Shown: positions 1 to 10,353, counted from the stretch's first letter. The stretch is 26,962 nt of DNA from Mnemiopsis leidyi (GCA_000226015.1 JH152664.1:84809-111770), one strand, 5' to 3'. The notes: a model not told the origin generated them from the letters alone. Program-made: numbers and translations.

Positions 1-378
1 TCAAGTTATTCATCTCAACCGATTATTTTTATTATAGTGTTTAAATATAAGACATCCCTCTCCACGAACAGGGGGGTCCACGGACAGGGGGGTCCACGGA
101 CAGGGGGGTCCGCGGACAGGGGGGTCCACGGACAGGGGGGTCCGCGGACAGGGGGGTCCGCGGACCCCCTGTCGGGCTTCTTGGAGAGTGCCGGAAGTGT
201 AAAGCATTTACAGATTTACCCTGAAAGCCTCTTTTAGAAACTGTGATTTCTTTTTATGATCTTTGAAGAACTGCAAAACTAATAATTGCAACCTTTCCGG
301 GGAAACATTTACGTGTAACAATTCATAATATACAAGTTCGTTTTAATTCTGAAATAACGAGACATCAGATAGAACTAC
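1..378 (-). other. Intron of the DNAJC27-like gene, running off the left edge
   Basis: Exon 3 ends at 379 with the donor GTAGTT (AACAAG|GTAGTT). The rest of the window to its left should be intron. It holds a G-rich minisatellite and no recognisable next exon. Confidence 0.6.
69..168. repeat. G-rich 16-bp minisatellite, about six copies
   Basis: The unit is roughly CAGGGGGGTCCACGGA, with TCCGCGGA variants. The array ends in the palindrome GGGGTCCGCGGACCCC at 153-168. Each unit has a run of six G on the plus strand, which is the template strand of the DNAJC27-like gene. It lies inside an intron. Confidence 0.9.
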
Positions 379-1468
379 CTTGTTAGCAACAACAACAGTA
401 GCGAGAGGGAAGGAACTAGCGCAGCGCACACACTCCCTGTTCCAAGCCTCAAGACTCTGAAAGGACGCGCGGTTCGTCACGTCGTACACCAACATGACTG
501 CCTGTGTCTGGCTGTACAGTTCGTTCCGCACGTCGTAGTACTCGTACTTGCCTGAGTAGCTGGGCGTACAGCGGGTTTAGTAGTATATAGTACTATATAG
601 TTCATGTACTAGAAATTTATCTAGTAATTAGCCTGTCCCAGAAATGTACCTACTTATCTGCCATGCCCAGTAATGTACCTACTTACCGGCCATGTCCCAG
701 AAATGTACCCACTTACCAGCCATGTCCCAGAAATGTACCTACTTACCGGCCATGTCCCAGAATGTACCTACTTACAGGCCATGTCCCAGAAATATATCTA
801 CTTACAGGACATGTCCCAGAAATGTACCCACTTACCAGCCATGGCCCAGAAATGTACCTACTTACGGGCCATGTCCCAGAAATGCACATACTTACCGGCC
901 ATGTCCCAGAAATGAAGGTCTACTTACAGGCCATGTCCCAGAAATGTACCCACTTACCGGACATGTCCCAGAAATGTACCTACTTACCGGCCATGTCCCA
1001 GAAATGTACCTACTTACCGGACATGTCCCAGAAATGAACCCACTTACCGGCCATGTCCCAGAAATGAACTCTGACATCAACATCCCCGATGACATGGATC
1101 TTAAACCCGTAGTCTATGCCCACTGTGGGATGGAACTTGGCGGTGAACTTCTCCTCGCAGAATCTTTTCACCAGACAAGTTTTACCGACTCCACTGTCTC
1201 CTACTCCTGAAGTTATGTTATCATATTCACGGGTCATCCAATTGACGGGTCCATTACAACTAGATATACTTAAACTTTACAGCACAATAACATAAGAATA
1301 AGATAGTAATGCTTATTATAGATTATCTTAATTCACCTAATAAGTGTAGATAATAATTAATAAGTTTTTAATTTCAAATCACTGCCATTTAGACAAAAAT
1401 TAAACATTTATTAATAAATTCAGCTCACCAACAATTTTGACCCAGGTCAAATCTGCAATAGAGTTCAT
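379..1468 (-). CDS. DNAJC27: DNAJC27/RBJ-like small GTPase, N-terminal part (3 coding exons, continues off left edge)
   Basis: Rab-like GTPase of the RBJ family, which in animals carries a C-terminal J domain; only the first 124 residues are here. Coding exons on the minus strand are 1468-1429 (ATG at 1468; phase 1), 1206-1048 and 551-379, and all phases join exactly. Visible motifs are VKIVGVGDSGVGKT (P-loop, residues 16-23), TVGIDYG (switch I), DMAG (G3, 64-67) and ANK (122-124) at the end of exon 3, so the Asp of NKxD would lie in the next exon. DMAG in place of DTAGQ, so without the catalytic Gln, plus VRNELY..TQAVMLVYDV match DNAJC27 rather than an ordinary Rab. The start is chosen because the short first exon gives the expected VKIVG strand. 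The J domain is not in the window, so the full architecture is inferred. Intron 2 is mostly a minisatellite carrying copies of its own donor. Confidence 0.87.
634..1070 (-). repeat. 30-bp minisatellite made of exon end plus 5' splice site, about 14 intronic copies
   Basis: Read on the minus strand, each unit is the coding end of exon 2 (TTTCTGGGACATGGCCG, peptide HFWDMAG) followed by GTAAGTAGGTACA or a close variant. The real exon end occupies 1048-1070, and about 14 further copies follow into the intron to about 634. Most are exactly 30 bp; a few carry small indels. Most copies keep a GTAAGT or GTAAG donor. The outermost copies near 634-690 are the most degraded. Confidence 0.93.
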
Positions 1469-1787
1469 TGGGTCGAAAGGTAAATGTCCCTTTAATCTGT
1501 TTAACGCCATCTTTCATAATCTCGTCCAAGCTCTAAGTTATGTACATTTCTGCCTACAAATCGAAAAGAAATCAATTCCGCAATTTTTCATTAATCGAAA
1601 TTATTGACATTTCCTCAAAATTAACTCTCCATCGCTCAGTCCAATTTATTTTGCTCATTTGAACAGTGTTTAAAGCATGCTGTTTAAAGTACGTTCGCTT
1701 CATGGACAGCACTAAGACAAAGTCACGCTAGCCTGACAAGTGTCAGCAAGCATGCTTCGTATTGACTTGTGAAGCAGGTAGTGAGAA

Positions 1788-1839
1788 GCATTAAAGCAAC
1801 ACGAACTGCTAGAGCATTAAAGCAACACGAACTGCTAGA
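1788..1839. repeat. Exact 26-bp tandem duplication
   Basis: Two identical adjacent copies (1788-1813 and 1814-1839), each starting GCATTAAAGCAACACG. It lies about 320 bp upstream of the DNAJC27-like start codon. The absence of mismatches suggests a recent event. Confidence 0.9.
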
Positions 1840-2196
1840 GTTTGGTTGGTAGTTTTAACAATTATATATATTTACATGTTACAACACACTTACAAAAAAT
1901 CCCCCCAACAAAGTTTCTTGTTTCTAGCGCAGTAAGAAAAGAAGGAAAAAGAAATTATCCCAGCCTCAAACTTTCTGTAACTTACATTATGACCTTACGT
2001 AAATCAACAAAAAATGAAATAGGCAATAATTGTCAAATTTATTACCGTATTTTGAGAAAGGATACAAACATAAGTCAAATTAGCAAAACGTAAAGGAAGA
2101 TAATGAAAACCAACTCGTAGTAAAATCTTTAGGTCATAAAATTCATGTCATGTCATATGTTGTAATCAGCGTTTGTTCTGTATGTAATAATGATTC

Positions 2197-2202
2197 TTTA
2201 AT
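2197..2202 (-). terminator. Candidate poly(A) signal for the EFHB-like gene
   Basis: ATTAAA on the minus strand about 210 nt past the stop codon. A canonical AATAAA also occurs at 2043-2038. Which is used cannot be told from sequence alone. Confidence 0.3.
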
Positions 2203-2409
2203 AATTTACCACTTATTTGCAGCTTTAAAAAGCTAAAAGTCACGAAAAACTAAACGAACTGTCAAAACTAACAGTTAAACACATGTACAATAACACCGAC
2301 ATAATTGGACATACTCACTATTAACCAATTAAACTTGATCTCAAATCAAACTCGGAATACTAGACTCCTAAAAGTCGGACACTCTGGCGAGTCCTAAGAC
2401 TCAAGATCT

Positions 2410-4251
2410 CTAACGACTTCTAAGAGTCTGCAAAAAGGAGTCCACACTGACATTACACTCAGGGTCTAAAGTGGCCGCCTCACTGTAAACCCTATCAAAC
2501 TCCTCGTCTGACAACCCCAGCTTCATGGCGGCGAATATCTGCTGAATGTGATCTTTGGGGCGGACCTGGAAGAAGTCTCTCTCCGTCAACCCGTAACTCG
2601 TGTAGATGGAAGGGTTCAGCAGCCCGTACACGTCCGACTGTTCTCCGTAGTTGGTGTTGTCACCAACACGCTTGATGCGCGGCGCAGGCAGATCGCTTCG
2701 GATTGTAGGGACGCCAAAACTCCTGAAATCCTGAGTGGGAGTAACTCCGGCAATGGCGTTAATTACGGAGGAGGATGTCTGGTGGTCACCGAGGTTGCCG
2801 TCAATCTGGCGGATACGCGAGGGATCTTTCAGAGTTAACTGATCGACTTTTTCAGTGGGAATTTCGTACTTCCAGTTCAGGAAGTTACAAAAGTCGAGGT
2901 AATCGATCTTACCGTCATCTGAAGAATCACAGAAGTTTATCAAGTTGTTTACAAGGTAGTCGTCTACCGGTAAATGGAAACTTTTACACACCCTTAACAG
3001 ATCGTCAGCCTCGATTTTCCCTGACTTGTTAGCATCGTAACTGTTGAAGGCGGACTGAAGATCCGCGAAATTGTGATAGTTAGCCTTCTTGAGATGATCT
3101 CTGATAGCAGCAACAGCACCCCGCTCACGATCCCGCGCACGCAGATAAGAATTAGCTTCACGGTGATGGATCAAATCCCCAGCTCCATACTCATCCGGCT
3201 TGATCATCACTCCGAACGTGTGGTCCGCATCGATCTTCATCGAATCCTTGATGGGATCGTGGACCTCCCCCAACTTGGGCTGTGTCCGCTCCTTGAAATC
3301 GTCGAGCCGCTTGGACACCACAGTGAGTGTGTTGTTGTTCTTGACGTCATCGCTCCACAAGAGGGAATTCTTGACGTGCCCTCCGTCGTTACTGTGCGGG
3401 GTTTCCACCCCAAACACGTCTGTTTTCTTTATTTTTGTCCAGACGTAGTTTAAATCTCGCTGTTCCCCAACGTGCTGGTGTCCGTGTGACTTCCTGTACA
3501 ACTCCACACCTGGGAAATATAGACACGTGACTTCCTGTACAACTCCACACCTAGGAAATATACACACGTGACTTCCTATACAACTCCACACCTAGGAAAT
3601 ATACACACGTTTGATTAGTTTTTTAATAAAATAATATTATCACGACACAATTGTAGTTTTATTGTTCAAAAGTTATTTGTCCATCAAATCATTTCTATCA
3701 AATACAAAACTAAAAATCTGGAAAGAGCGATGAAAAAACTAACCTTCGTCAGCCTTGGCATCGACTTCCTCTCTCGAAATTTTAGGATTAACAACAAGAC
3801 CAGCCGGATCACTTTTCTCCGTCTTAATTCCAAAAGTGTCCAAAGTAGTAATCCCCTCCGCAAACTTTCCCGTTTGATCGGGCACCTCACCGAGCGGCTT
3901 CTTAACCTTGCTATCGTAAACACGCTCCTTTCTCTCGATCAGCCGCTGTCTGAAGAATGTCTGTGGAGCTGGGTTCACCAAGTTCTTGGCTCCCTCAGAA
4001 GATCGGGTGGTAATACCGTGTCTGATATTTGTCACTAATCCAGGATCTGAGTACTTCCCCGTGTACGCGCGTTTCTCGCCCGGCCCAGGATAATTGAGGG
4101 CCCAGATCCGAGTTATTACATCTGGAACTTGACTGTCGTCCGACATCTTCATTTTCAGACAATCTGTAGTGTGATCTCCACCAGCAGTTAGTTTGCCTGC
4201 TGCGGAAATGCCGGGGTTTCTGTCTCGGAACTTTCCCTCGTTAGCTAGCAT
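2410..4251 (-). CDS. EFHB: EF-hand domain family member B-like protein (cilia/flagella protein CFAP21), complete, two exons
   Basis: 535-residue protein from exon 1 (4251-3744) and exon 2 (3509-2410, stop included), joined in phase 1. The EFHB/CFAP21 family is known as a microtubule inner protein of axonemal doublets and has been linked to store-operated calcium entry. Two adjacent EF-hands are visible: loop 1 at 328-339 (DANKSGKIEADD) and loop 2 at 364-375 (DSSDDGKIDYLD); both have plausible Ca-binding positions, though both end in Asp rather than the usual Glu. The C-terminal block (GVPTIRSDLPAPRIKR, NTNYGEQ, ERDFF) is the family signature. As I recall, the human protein is about 830 aa, so this one lacks much of the variable N-terminus unless further 5' exons exist. 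ATG 4251 is the first Met of the long exon-1 frame. The intron acceptor is triplicated. Confidence 0.88.
3487..3609 (-). repeat. Triplicated 3' splice site, 41-bp unit
   Basis: Three tandem 41-bp units, each with a pyrimidine stretch, an AG acceptor and the start of EFHB exon 2 (TTTCC[C/T]AG|GTGTGGAGTTG). Exon starts would be 3509, 3550 and 3591. Only the innermost (3509) keeps the reading frame. From 3591 translation meets TAG at the next copy's acceptor; from 3550 it runs into TAA in exon 2. The unit contains AGGT. Confidence 0.92.
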
Positions 4252-5480
4252 CGTTTTATCGACTAGTGGTTAACTTGAGGTTATTTTATATTGTTAGTAT
4301 AGTGATGGTGCACTTGTACTGAAAAAAACAAATTTAATTGATAATTTAAGTCACTGATATGTCCAAAAATAATAACATGTTGACTCTAAAAAACTCTCAT
4401 ATTATACGCTCGAACAATACAGGTTATGGATGATACATTCCACACTACATTTGAACATGGCCACATACCATTATAACTAATACTGAGTAGTGGACTTTCG
4501 GCAAAAGGTAATTGAGTATACGTAGTCATTTGCTACCTTTATTCATCTCGATTGAAATTACTCAAAAACGGAAGTAAACTCGGCATTACGACTCTTGTAA
4601 AACACTTTTAGAGCAATCATCAACAATCCAAATGAAATTTCTTACCTCAAAACATCCGACTATGTACAAAGCATACGAATATCAATCAAATAAAGAAGAA
4701 ATAGAAATCAAAACTAGAAGAAAGATCTGGACACTATCAAAACTAACAACGAGCTGGCGCTCATCAAATAGATGACTCCTATATGCCAACTGGAGAAAGA
4801 AAATGTGTGTAAAACGTTAACTTGCCCAGCGTCCATTATGGTGAGACAGAACAGGATGGAAATCTCCGTGAATATTAATATTATTGCTCCACGTTGTCAC
4901 TTGTTATTCATCTCAGCTGCGAGTGGCCGATGCTCCCAGGCATCTATTTTGATAATGGTTAGCCAAGAGGAACTTTATTAATAGCAGCAAGCGCCAAGCC
5001 GGCCAAAATGTATAATGTATAAAGTATTTGTTGAAAGTTGAAAGTTCCAAGGAAGGACGAAGCATTGCATTAAAAGAAGTCTATCAAAACTGATCGTGGG
5101 TGCATTTATAATTCAAGTGGGTGTTTATGTTCCGAAAAACCTGACAAATAATTGCTGATCAATGGTCATGTATGATGTATCGTGAGGAAGAAAGCACAGC
5201 TCATTAAATCAGAAACATACAGTATACAGAAACATACAGTATTCAGAAACATACAGTATTGCAGTAGACTAAGCGAAAATCTCTACCTCCGCACGCGTTC
5301 AAAATATTTTAGATGCTACGCGCATTTCATTGCTATAAAATATGCGCGGCGTGAGCAGCGATGAGTCAATGCTATGAATATTGTTGGTTTTTGGTCTAGG
5401 CTAACAGCTCAGCTTAAAAATTGTCGTAAAAATTAACGGGCGATCATGAATTTTTATTTTCCATATATCTTTGTCAATGT
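4252..5480. other. Intergenic upstream of the EFHB-like gene
   Basis: AT-rich and without a supportable exon on either strand. It presumably contains the EFHB promoter, but I cannot point to a convincing core element. It contains one short 17-bp triplicate at 5211-5261. Confidence 0.55.
5211..5261. repeat. Three tandem copies of a 17-bp unit
   Basis: The unit is AGAAACATACAGTATAC, with copies 2 and 3 differing in the last two bases. It is intergenic. Confidence 0.85.
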
Positions 5481-5611
5481 TGGTCGATAACTTCATGTCG
5501 CTTGCTAAACCATTGCTAAGCCAACATAGCTATAGCCCGGCCCTGTAGCTCGCGTTGCGCGCGCCGCGCTCTTGGCTCTATCGGGACGTCTTGCACAGCT
5601 CAGGGATATAT

Positions 5612-5920
5612 CAAGCTGCTGTACAATATTTGTCGAGGTGTTACATGTTACCGGCCGGCTCGATCGCGCGTATATCCGGATATACGTGTTTGCACAGGGA
5701 TAAACGTGTTTAGCAAATACCTTGTATTGACGAGATGATATCCGTTTAACTTTCTCGCCAGGAGAGCAGGAAACTGCGAGCCGCGCGCGATCGAGCCGGC
5801 CGGTAACATGTAACACCTCGACTTAACGGGCTTCGCTCGAGGAGCAGGTGTGACGCGCGCGAAGCGATGACGGTAGGTTGTAAGCCTACAACACCTCGAC
5901 AAATATTGTACAGCAGCTTG
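5612..5920. repeat. 59-bp inverted repeat with right arm split by an insertion
   Basis: The left arm is 5612-5670. The matching right arm is in two pieces, 5784-5822 and 5901-5920, which together give the full 59-bp reverse complement. The segment between them is bounded by two copies of AACACCTCGAC (5812-5822 and 5890-5900). The arms enclose about 110 bp. Confidence 0.85.
5823..5889. mobile_element. 67-bp nested insertion flanked by an 11-bp direct repeat
   Basis: A GC-rich insert that interrupts the right arm of the 59-bp inverted repeat. Both edges show AACACCTCGAC, as expected of a target-site duplication. It ends in a small hairpin (GTAGG-TTGTAAG-CCTAC). Confidence 0.6.
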
Positions 5921-6236
5921 AACTTGCTTAACTTGTTGCTACGTACATGTGCAATGCTTAGCCCTGCTGCCGCGAAGCAGCAGCCTCCGGCACTCGCGGG
6001 TCACAACGCGAGACAAGCTTGTACAGCAGCGGGCACCCTCCCGTCGGACAAGGTCAAACAAACGACCTGCCGTCGTTACGGCCCATTTTCGCTGCCGCGC
6101 CGCGCGCTTCGCGGCAGCAGGTCAGGCAACGTCTGACAATGTCGGCATTTGGAGCCGCGGCCGCACACATATGTGCCTGGTTTATCAAGGCCAGGCCAGA
6201 GGTCTTGCTTGCTAAACGATGCCCTATACTTATTTT

Positions 6237-6537
6237 CTGACTTCGTCCGACCCTCATTCGAAGCGAATAGAGGGAATAAAATGACAGCTGAGGGTCATGG
6301 GAATAAAATGACAGGAGGGTGCGCGCTGCCGTACAATATACTTATAGCCCTGCTGCGAAACGTGGCGAGCGCTTGCCTGGCGGGACGGCTTTGCCTTTTG
6401 CCTGACGTTGTCCATTGTTTCAGGCCTAAATGTATCAACCTACAATGTTCAACAGCGCGCACCATCCCGACATTTTAATTCTCGGATTCCTCTATTCGTT
6501 TCGAATGAGGGTCGGACTTGGACAAAGTCAGACAAAT
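6237..6537. repeat. Inverted pair of about 85-100 bp modules
   Basis: 6237-6337 and 6450-6537 are inverted copies of a module containing TTCGAATGAGGGTCGGAC, TGTCATTTTA and CAGCGCGCACC. They flank about 112 bp. A third copy, in the orientation of the second, is in island B at 20444-20525. Confidence 0.75.
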
Positions 6538-6599
6538 CAGGCATTTCATTTTCAGTGCAGCCCTGGAAGAATCTCTAGACCCGCATCGCCCCATTAATA

Positions 6600-7050
6600 T
6601 TTCGTTATGAGGGACAATCGGTAGTACTAATTACAATTACAAATAAAACGATAATATAACAATTCAAACTATTCTCAGTATGACATATCACTGCAATAGA
6701 ACTTGATATAACAACATTTTGTTGTCACGGAAACAAGACCAATCAAGGTAAGCACGCACAGTGAAATTTAATCACAAGACACTGCTAACAACTTTATCTG
6801 CTTCAAACAGCGGTTATGATGAAGCGAATACTAATTTTATTGTTATCAAAAAAGCGCTGCTTTGCGTGTTATTAGAAAATCTTTAAATACAAAACCTTAC
6901 GACAAATCCTGCATCGTGGTGTTCACTGTTAGCAACCATACACAGTAACTCTAGTCGTCACTTCACGGACTAGACGAGCGCACAAAACTTCAAGGTAACC
7001 ACACCGCCGACAAAACGTAGATTACCGCAAATACCAATAACAGTCAACAA
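6600..7050. other. Intergenic, nothing recognised
   Basis: AT-rich sequence between repeat island A and the 22-bp minisatellite. I see no exon, RNA gene or clear repeat. Confidence 0.5.
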
Positions 7051-7061
7051 CGTTCACTACA

Positions 7062-7342
7062 CCACTGTAACTGGGTAACTACGCCAACTGTAACTGGGTA
7101 ACTACGCCACAGTAACTTGGTAACTACGCCACAGTAACTTGGTAACTACGCCACAGTAACTTGGTAACTACGCCACAGTAACTGGGTAACTACGCCACTG
7201 TAACTGGGTAACTACGCCACTGTAACTGGGTAACTACGCCACTGTAACTGGGTAACTACGCCACTGTAACTGGGTAACTACGCCACTGTTACTTGGTAAC
7301 TACACCACTGTAACTGGGTAACTACGCCACTGTTACTTGGTT
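7062..7342. repeat. 22-bp minisatellite, about 13 copies
   Basis: The unit begins CCACTGTAACTGGGTAACT. One base-pair variant class (CAGTAACTTGG) is clustered in consecutive copies, consistent with block duplication. Each unit has two similar half-motifs (TGTAACTGG and GGTAACTAC). It is intergenic. Confidence 0.92.
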
Positions 7343-7344
7343 AC

Positions 7345-10007
7345 GCGTTACAGTTTGTTATAAAAGCGTAGTAACGCCCTACTCGAAAACGAGTGGAATA
7401 TTGACAGTCTGATTCAACTTGACATTACTCGAGACTACTCAACCTCATATTTAACCTGGACTCTGCAGCCATGTGTCATGAGATGAGTAGGTTGGAAAAT
7501 ATGTGGAATGTGGGGATTACACGACTTTGGTCAAAACAAAAACTCGATTCGGCTTGAAAGACTTTTTTTATTAGTTGTGTAAGGGATAGACAGGCCAGTG
7601 CTTTAGTTAACAGAGCTATAGGTTTAGCGTACAACATAGTAAATAAGGAGCATTCTTCATAATTCAAGAGGGATTTGATACATGGCTGCAGGTCCGCAAA
7701 GCTTTATTCATTAATCTATTCAACTGTCTCCAAATAATAAACATTAGTTTCAACTGTTTAGGTGAGAATATTCTAGAGATACTACTCCCATTGACCGACA
7801 CTCTGCAATTTTATAAGGAGAATTTGTTAGGGTGGGTTCAATATATTCTAAGACATGGCTATTTCCTATATAAAATGATAACACGTAAAATCATCTGATC
7901 TATTCTGCTGGTTATTCGAAAAACAGCGTGATTATATATCATAAAATAGTTCAAGAGAGAAACATTAAAAAGGATAAAATTTGCAGCGGGGAGGAAAGCT
8001 GGTTGCAGAGAGTCGGTAAAGCGGAAGTAATTCCTACTCACATTACACAGGCAGGTACATATTTACCCATTTAGCTATACAACCATATACAATATGCACA
8101 ATACGCCGCACCCTCCGCTGCGGACCTGAACCGTTTTACACTGACAATTAATTAATTAGTCAGGGATATAAAACTGCCGGTTACCTCGTCGAAGGATGCT
8201 TTAATGGCTCGTAAAATATAGCATAAAGTTACATAGCCAGACAACAGGCAAACATATAGCGTAACCGTATAAAATATGATCATCATAATTTATGAAGGAG
8301 TACTTTGGAAATAGTTTTCAAAGCGTTAAATCGTTTCCTGTTTGACACCAAATCAGCATGCTGATCCTGGATATATCTTCAATTTCCCAAATTTCAACCC
8401 ACCCTCAAGACAAATATTAACCGTAGATAGTGGATATCATGATCTATGCTTCGAACAATGCGGAAAAATCCCAGAATCCCAAATTTTTTTCCACTAAGTC
8501 GGTTTCAAGTATACAAAGTTAACTTGAAATCGGAAAATCTTTCGAGCTCGTACAAAAATTTTTATCACAGGAACATGCTGAGAAACAATATCTATAAAAT
8601 ACACCCGGCAATTATTATCATTTAACTGATCTCATATAAAACTTCAGTAACTGGGAGAGCTAGAAAACCCATGATTCGTTTGGTGGTAACCATGGTGATG
8701 TCTAGGTCATGCAACGATTTCACGACGCTTTAAATATACAAAACAGCTTTTTCCTTCGTTTTGCAGTCCGACAAATCAAATAATTCGCTATCTACTCTGA
8801 CTAGATAAACAATTAAAATAGCTATAGAAGTCTGTGGATGATAAGATACAAAATTCAACGTCCCAATCGACATTTCATATAAACAGTTGAACAAATAATC
8901 GACCAAATATTACCAATTAGGTGCCCTGGCACGGCCCTGTTAGCGTTCCTAGCAATAAATAACGGTAAAAGTAGGTATACCGAGCCACTACAAAAATAAT
9001 AATACTATTCCTATATACAGTGTTATCTTTAACAATTGAATATCGTGTCACAGTTTCCGTGAAAGCTTTGAGCGGTACAAAAATGTCAAAAAAACCGCCA
9101 ATCGAGGTTACGTCCATCTCGCCAAGGTCACGTTCTCATTGCTCAGCATTTATATCTCAATATCTCAGACGATATTGTTGGAGATATCTCAATATCTCAG
9201 ATGATCTTGCGTGGTTGTTGCTCAAACAACATTTCACATTTCACAAGATATTGTTTGGTTGATATAGAAATGATACGGGAGTTGGTTAACGTATCACTAT
9301 ACAGTTACCATAGTAAATCTTCCCTAATACTATGGGGAACATAGAAAATTCTTTAAATATATGCCGTAAACATACTGCTCTCAAATGAACAACTTTAGAT
9401 CACTGATATGTCCTCTTCAAACAATCGATAGACAAACAAACAAATAAAAACACACGAACACAGACACCAGTCTTTGGGAATCATTTTCTCCTAATGCTTG
9501 TAAAATACAAAAATTAAGCATGCACGCGGTAAAAACACCGCTCTCGAGCTTTTGAGGCGTATTTCGTTGAATTGAGAAATAATTCAAATTGTTAGTTATA
9601 CGATATACATAATTTAAATAAAACGTAATTATAAGTACAGTTTATATGATATGCGAGAAGGAAGCTTATTCTCAAGCATATATGTAGAGTTTCACTCGTC
9701 CAGGAATGCCTACACTGCATAGCAAGGCATACAGAAAATACCAGCCGCGCCCAAAACGTCTACAAAGCGAAGCAGCGTTGGGCCCTGTATTCAGCCGATC
9801 GGCCAATCAAACAAAGCAAGAGAGATGACCATAATTCGAACTACAATGCTTGCACAACACAGTGCGTTTTTGTGCTTTAAAACTTCTAAATTTAAGCTTA
9901 AATCGTTTGTAAACATTCGTCCATAATGGAGAGCGTTCATGTCGAAATTGGGAGGGTAATCAGAGGTTTAGCTTGCACCAGACCAAATCAATCAGTCGCA
10001 ATAACAT
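7345..10007. other. Intergenic, no gene recognised
   Basis: About 2.7 kb of AT-rich DNA. Short open frames on both strands show no conserved motif and no splice-consistent extension. The only local structure noted is a direct repeat of ATATCTCAATATCTCAGA near 9149 and 9185. A distant promoter or a non-coding RNA cannot be excluded. Confidence 0.5.
9149..9206. repeat. Direct repeat of about 18 bp
   Basis: ATATCTCAATATCTCAGA occurs twice, the second copy about 36 bp after the first, with a GATATTG/CAATATC dyad between them. No function is assigned. Confidence 0.7.
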
Positions 10008-10013
10008 TTTATT
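10008..10013 (-). terminator. Candidate poly(A) signal of the DDX3-like gene
   Basis: AATAAA on the minus strand, about 340 nt past the stop codon. I saw no closer canonical hexamer. Confidence 0.4.
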
Positions 10014-10322
10014 TAACTTTAAAGAGCATGTTAGTTCATTAAACGAACATAAAAATGATCATTAGATATAGTTTTTAAACATAGCATAAAGATGTAATAT
10101 ATTATAAGATGGAGAATACACTATCTTGATAAAGTTTGTTAATTTCTAGAAAATACAGTATTGAATACAGTACGTTACAGTACTCCTCCAAAAAAGCCCA
10201 ATCGAACACAGACAAAGATACCCAGATCAAGTAAGAGCGAGGGTCGTTAGATAGATCGATATCCCGGAGACCTGCAGACGTCCCGACGTCACCATGACAA
10301 CACTCCTTCACGTGACAGAGTT

Positions 10323-10340
10323 CTTGGTCACGTGACCAAG
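10323..10340. repeat. Perfect 18-bp palindrome in the DDX3-like 3' UTR
   Basis: CTTGGTCACGTGACCAAG, 13 nt past the TAA stop of the helicase gene. It contains an E-box core (CACGTG). A second CACGTG lies just to its left. Confidence 0.9.
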
Positions 10341-10353
10341 TGTTGTAGAAAGC

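Larger units (their letters stand above)
1469..2409. other. Intergenic: 5' side of DNAJC27-like, 3' side of EFHB-like
   Basis: No coding exon is supported here. It should hold the promoter and 5' UTR of the DNAJC27-like gene and the 3' UTR of the EFHB-like gene. The only structure I see is a 26-bp tandem duplication and two candidate polyadenylation hexamers. Confidence 0.6.
5500..6600. mobile_element. GC-rich mosaic repeat island A (non-autonomous, class unknown)
   Basis: A CpG-rich block in AT-rich surroundings, built of short inverted and direct modules that recur in island B. Shared pieces include TTGCTAAGCCAACATAG, TTCGAATGAGGGTCGGAC, CAACGTCTGACAA and CCTGGCGGGAC-type GC blocks. Open frames here have no recognisable protein content and look like by-products of the GC-rich sequence. 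No transposase is visible, so any element would depend on enzymes supplied elsewhere. Confidence 0.6.

Noticed and set aside
634-1070. CRISPR-like repeat array and overlapping plus-strand open frames
   Set aside because: There are no unique spacers. The units are directly adjacent and consist of a eukaryotic exon end and donor; the plus-strand frames exist only because 30 is a multiple of three.
3073-3453. Plus-strand frames of 80-126 aa opposite EFHB exon 2
   Set aside because: Antisense shadows of a well-supported coding exon.
3550-3591. Upstream EFHB acceptors as the real exon start
   Set aside because: Both shift the frame to an early stop, whereas 3509 joins exactly to exon 1.
5505-6478. 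Several 60-109 aa frames in repeat island A
   Set aside because: They overlap on both strands, contain no recognisable motif and follow from low stop-codon density in GC-rich DNA.
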